Positions 60,954-64,000 of a DNA stretch of 64,000 nucleotides are shown in pieces (the stretch's first letter is position 1; every line of letters starts with the position of its first letter). The notes under the pieces were generated by a model. That model ran no database searches. It worked only from the letters and a program-made list of their open reading frames with translations, and was not told the origin of the DNA. Both the position numbers and the translations under genes were made by a program. This DNA comes from JAFGBI01 sp964454025 (GTDB taxonomy: Bacteria; Myxococcota_A; Polyangia; Polyangiales; Polyangiaceae). The stretch spans positions 36,224 through 100,223 of the forward strand of contig CAYVRP010000014.1 in NCBI GenBank assembly GCA_964454025.1, given 5' to 3'.

Positions 60954-62450
60954 ATGAGCGGCGAGGTCGGCCGCAAGGCGACGCGGGGCGCCCTGATCAC
61001 GCTCGTCGGCGGGGTGCCGTTCCCGCTCCTCACGGCGGCGCTGCCCCTGCTGACCGCGCGCTGCCTGACCCCCGGCGACTACGGCCAGTACAGCCTCGCC
61101 TTCTCCATCTACGGCGTCTCCGCGATGCTCTCGAACCCGGCGTTCCCGACCTACGTGATCCGGAACCCGACCTGCTCCGATCACACCATCGACGCCGCCT
61201 GGACCCTCTCGGCGCTGCGGGGGATCGCCCTGGTGGCGCTCTTCTGGGTGCTCGCGCCGCTGCTCAGCGTCGCCTTCGGGGGGGACGCGCGGGTGACCCT
61301 GCTGCTCCGGATCCTCGCCGGCGGGTTCCTGCTCAACGGCCTCAAGAACCTGCACGTCCTGCGCTACCAGCACCAGCTCCGCTTCGGGCTGGTCCTGCTC
61401 CTCGACGGCGCGGGCACCGTGGCGGCGGCGCTCACGTCGATCGCACTGCTGTTGCTCGGGGGCGACGCGCTCGCGCTCGCCATCGGCACCACCGCGGGGG
61501 CGGCCGCGACCAGCCTGGTGAGCTGGATCGCGGGGCCGCGCCTGGCGCGGCTCCGCTTCGATCGCGCCGAGTACGCCCGCATGTGGGCGTTCACCCGGCA
61601 CCTGCTCCTGAACAACGTCATCCTCTACGCGCTCAAGAATCTCGACAACCTGGTGGTGGCGAAGCTCGCGGGGACCGCGGCCCTGGGCCTGTACGCGATG
61701 AGCTACAACCTGGTGAACACCACGGTGATGTTCGTGATCCGGCCGCTGAGCAACGTGCTCCTGCCGGCGATGGCGCGGGTGGCCGAGGATCGCGAGCGGT
61801 TCACCCGGGCGACGCTCTCGGTGGTGAGCGCCTTCGCCGCCATCGCCTGGATCATCACCGCCTGGGGCTGGGTGTACGCGCCGGAGCTCTTCGTCGTGCT
61901 CGGCGGCCGGCGCACGGGGTGGGAGAGCGCGACCCCGATCTTCCGGGCGCTGCTGCCGTTCGTGCTGGTGCGCGCGGTCAACAACGCGATGAGCGCCATG
62001 GTGACCGCCGCCGGCGAGCCCCACCACCTCAACGTGGTGTCGGGCGCGCAGCTCGCGCTCATGGTGCCCCTGGCCGTGGCCGGGTTCTGGCTCTTCGGGT
62101 TCATCGGCCTGTCCATCACCATCTCCGTGCTCGCGGCCGGCACCATGCTCGCCCTGATGCTGCTCGCCCGGCGCTTCATCGCGGCGAGCAGCCTCGACCT
62201 GCTGGCGCAGACCCTCGCGCCCATGCCGGCGGCGGTGGCGGCGGCCGCGGCGGCCCTGCTCGCGACGAGCCCATGCGAGGGCGTCGTGCTCCGGCTCGTG
62301 ATGGGAGCGGCGATCGCGCTTCCGGTGTTCGCCGTCGCCTGGGAAGGGACCTGCCGGCTGCCGGCGCCGTTCCTGCGCCACGCCTCCTCCACCGCGACCA
62401 TCCTCAAGACCACGATCCGGCGATCCACCCCCGCCGCGGCCGCGCCGTAG
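60954..62450 (+). CDS. oligosaccharide flippase (Wzx/PST family)
   Basis: A 498-residue inner-membrane protein with about 14 spans. ATG 60954 follows GAGGTG. It opens 'RKATRGALITLVGGVPFPLLTAALPLL' and 'LTPGDYGQYSLAFSIYGVSAM', and the middle has 'LYALKNLDNLVVAKLAGTAALGLYAMSYNLVNTT'. This is the pattern of polysaccharide-transport flippases that move lipid-linked glycans to the periplasm. Neighbouring glycan genes lie outside the window except the divergent methyltransferase 286 bp away. Confidence 0.9.
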   Translation: MSGEVGRKATRGALITLVGGVPFPLLTAALPLLTARCLTPGDYGQYSLAFSIYGVSAMLSNPAFPTYVIRNPTCSDHTIDAAWTLSALRGIALVALFWVLAPLLSVAFGGDARVTLLLRILAGGFLLNGLKNLHVLRYQHQLRFGLVLLLDGAGTVAAALTSIALLLLGGDALALAIGTTAGAAATSLVSWIAGPRLARLRFDRAEYARMWAFTRHLLLNNVILYALKNLDNLVVAKLAGTAALGLYAMSYNLVNTTVMFVIRPLSNVLLPAMARVAEDRERFTRATLSVVSAFAAIAWIITAWGWVYAPELFVVLGGRRTGWESATPIFRALLPFVLVRAVNNAMSAMVTAAGEPHHLNVVSGAQLALMVPLAVAGFWLFGFIGLSITISVLAAGTMLALMLLARRFIAASSLDLLAQTLAPMPAAVAAAAAALLATSPCEGVVLRLVMGAAIALPVFAVAWEGTCRLPAPFLRHASSTATILKTTIRRSTPAAAAP

Positions 62451-63378
62451 CGCCGCCGTTCCCCGTCGTCGCGGCTTGTGCTCGGCGTCGGCGGCCCCGG
62501 CGCCCCGAGCACCTCGCCGAGCGTCGGTCCCACCCGGAACCCGCTGGCGGTGTCCTCGGCGGTTGGGAAGGGCGCCTCGGCGACCTCGCCCGGGGGTTCC
62601 TCGAGCGCGCGCCACCAGGGCGGGCCGGGAGAAGAGCTCAACTGGACATCGTGGCGCGACCAGGCGATGCGCCATCACCGGCCGCTCCCAACCGATGCGT
62701 TCGGCGCGATCGGTGGCCTGGTCGTCGACCGCCGGGGCCCACCCGGGGCCAGGGACGTCGCGCCCAGGGCTGCAGGCGCTCGATCAGGTAGCTTGGGGCG
62801 TCGCGGTGGTGGGTGGCGAGGACAGGGGTGGCGGTTCGTTGGGGTCAGGTCCGGTCCGAACGTCGCCGCGCGGCGGTGCGGACCGCGAAAGCGTTGCTGC
62901 CGGGCCCCGAAGACCTCGCGGGCGCGGTCTTCGCGCCAGGGCGGTCCGCGACTTGCCCCGGCGAGGTCCTGCTCCCCCGCGCGTCACGCGACGTCGCCCC
63001 TTGGGCGCCCTGCGCGCGACGGCGGTGGCTACCTCCAGCGAAACCCGCGCGAGGCGTTCCTCTGCGGCCTGCGAGCGGGATGTGCACGGCAGACCACGCG
63101 ATGAACCCGAGGTACCGAGACCGAGGTCGCAAGCCGACGGTGAAGCACGCCGGCACAATCCGCCGGGTGCGGGTAGTGGGGGAAGACGGGGTCGGAGCCG
63201 GGAGGCCTGCCCGTCGGCGCCGGAACCCGCGACCGCGCACCCGTGCCGAGTCCTACACCGGAGACGGCAGGTGCATCCATCGCCGCGCAGCTGGTTGGGT
63301 AGAATACGACTGCTGCTCGGGCAGCCGGCTTCCGGTGGTGAGCCGCGCGCCTGCGAGCATTCGGTGAGGAGGGACCCG
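62451..63378. other. 928-bp stretch without a recognised gene
   Basis: After the flippase stop I find no frame with a known motif on either strand. Two short minus-strand stretches have a more protein-like composition (near 62820-62700, 'THHRDAPSYLIERLQPWA', and near 62700-62620, 'WERPVMAHRLVAPRCPVELF'), but in different frames. They could be an eroded gene or mobile-element fragment. Nothing further can be supported. Confidence 0.35.
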
Positions 63379-63951
63379 GTGTCGAACCGGACTTAATTGG
63401 CGCTGGCGCTCTGCATCGCGGGGAGCGGGGCGGTCGGATGCAGCGACGACGACGATTCCAGTGGAGTCGACGCGGGTGCCGGCGACGCGCCGGGATCGAC
63501 GGGCGGCCAGGAGACGGGTGAGGCAGGCAGCGCAGGCGAAGCGGAAGAAACCGCCGGGGGGACGCAGGGAGGCGCGGAGCCGATCGGTGGAGCGGCGACC
63601 CAGCTTGGCGGCGATGCGGGCTCTGCCGACGATGCGGCCGCGGGCAGCGCCGGGACGCCGGGCAGCGGCGGAGCCCCGGCTGCGGCGGGCGAAGCCGGTG
63701 AGGGCGGAAGCGCCGGAGGCGCGGAGCCAGGCGGGGCTGCCGCCCAGGCCGGCAGCGGGACGATCGAGACGCAGGGTGCCACCGTCGAGCTGGCTTGTCC
63801 GAGTGCGGGAGCTGGGTGTGACGCCGCCACCAGCGCCTCCGTGGCGGCGACCAGCCTGTACGCCTGCAACTACTGGGACTCGACCCGCAGCCTGCACGTG
63901 GAGTTTCGCGCGGGCGACGCGATGAGTCGTATCGAGCTGTACCTCGCCTGA
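63379..63951 (+). pseudogene. stalk lipoprotein gene with a stop codon inside the signal sequence
   Basis: GAGGAGGGA (63367-63375) is well placed for GTG 63379. After five codons (M-S-N-R-T) the frame hits TAA (63394-63396), then resumes directly as TTG-GCG-CTG..., giving 'LALALCIAGSGAVGCSDDDD'. That is the hydrophobic core and lipobox (AVGC) of a lipoprotein signal. A Gly/Ala/Glu stalk and a C-terminal domain ('LYACNYWDSTRSLHVEFRAGDAMSRIELYL') follow to 63951. If translation uses TTG 63397 the protein has 184 residues but lacks the basic N-terminus a signal peptide needs. Either a fresh nonsense mutation or a sequence error. Confidence 0.6.
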
Positions 63952-64000
63952 ATCGTCCCCTCATTTTTCAGCCTCATAGGACGGCGAAGATCTCCTGAGT

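Noticed and set aside
60668..61033. N-terminal extension of the methyltransferase at 59924
   Set aside because: Arg/Pro/Gly-rich and overlapping the flippase start; a good ribosome-binding site precedes GTG 60667.

Overview
The window is a 64 kb piece of very GC-rich chromosome. I read it as a member of the Myxococcota, most likely class Polyangia. The grounds are third-position GC saturation, the many secreted lipoproteins built as signal peptide + Gly/Ser/Ala stalk + Cys-rich repeats, the DUF3160-type remnant, and the mix of bacterial house-keeping genes with LDL-receptor-A and leucine-rich modules. No rRNA, phage, CRISPR array or intact insertion sequence was seen. Names rest on motifs read by eye; no database search was run.

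Layout. 0-7.5 kb: end of an unidentified gene, a small protein, grpE-dnaK on the minus strand with a good promoter, a zinc-ribbon membrane protein, and a PcrA/UvrD helicase. 7.7-11.1 kb: a four-gene minus-strand operon that looks like a methionine synthase taken apart (MetH-type reactivation protein, corrinoid carrier, homocysteine methyltransferase) plus a UroD-family methyltransferase where the folate module would be. 11.2-18.2 kb: a phosphodiester-glycosidase lipoprotein divergent from an alkaline phosphatase, a YibE/F membrane protein, a Ppx/GppA phosphatase with trxC, and a stalk lipoprotein. 18.8-22.4 kb: a large lipoprotein joining two DNRLRE (CBM96-like) domains, a Cys-rich tandem repeat and a metallophosphoesterase, then the remnant of a DUF3160 gene. 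22.9-27.8 kb: a possible functional island with a winged-helix regulator, a PEPCK-like P-loop protein, a kinase-like protein and a major-facilitator transporter; two similar AT-rich motifs lie in front of the outer genes. 28.1-32.7 kb: three surface lipoproteins. 33.2-40.9 kb: core metabolism and repair (TPR protein, protoporphyrinogen oxidase, DTW-domain tRNA modifier, tRNA-Gln, ECF sigma with its membrane partner, PP2C phosphatase, rpiA, mutM, SDR). 40.9-54.2 kb: two von Willebrand A lipoproteins, an operon of an oversized Omp85 protein with a lipoprotein and a second phosphodiester glycosidase, a membrane-embedded spermidine-synthase-like protein, and small proteins. 54.3-63.9 kb: a PDZ-less HtrA-like protease, a heterodimeric ABC exporter, a nucleotidyltransferase cut by an in-frame TAG, a methyltransferase and a flippase for surface glycans, about 0.9 kb of sequence I cannot explain, and a lipoprotein gene with a stop inside its signal sequence.

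The strongest leads are the split methionine-synthase-like operon and the PEPCK-like/transporter island with its shared operator-like motif. The two in-frame nonsense codons near the right end deserve a read-level check, because they may be true decay or sequencing error.
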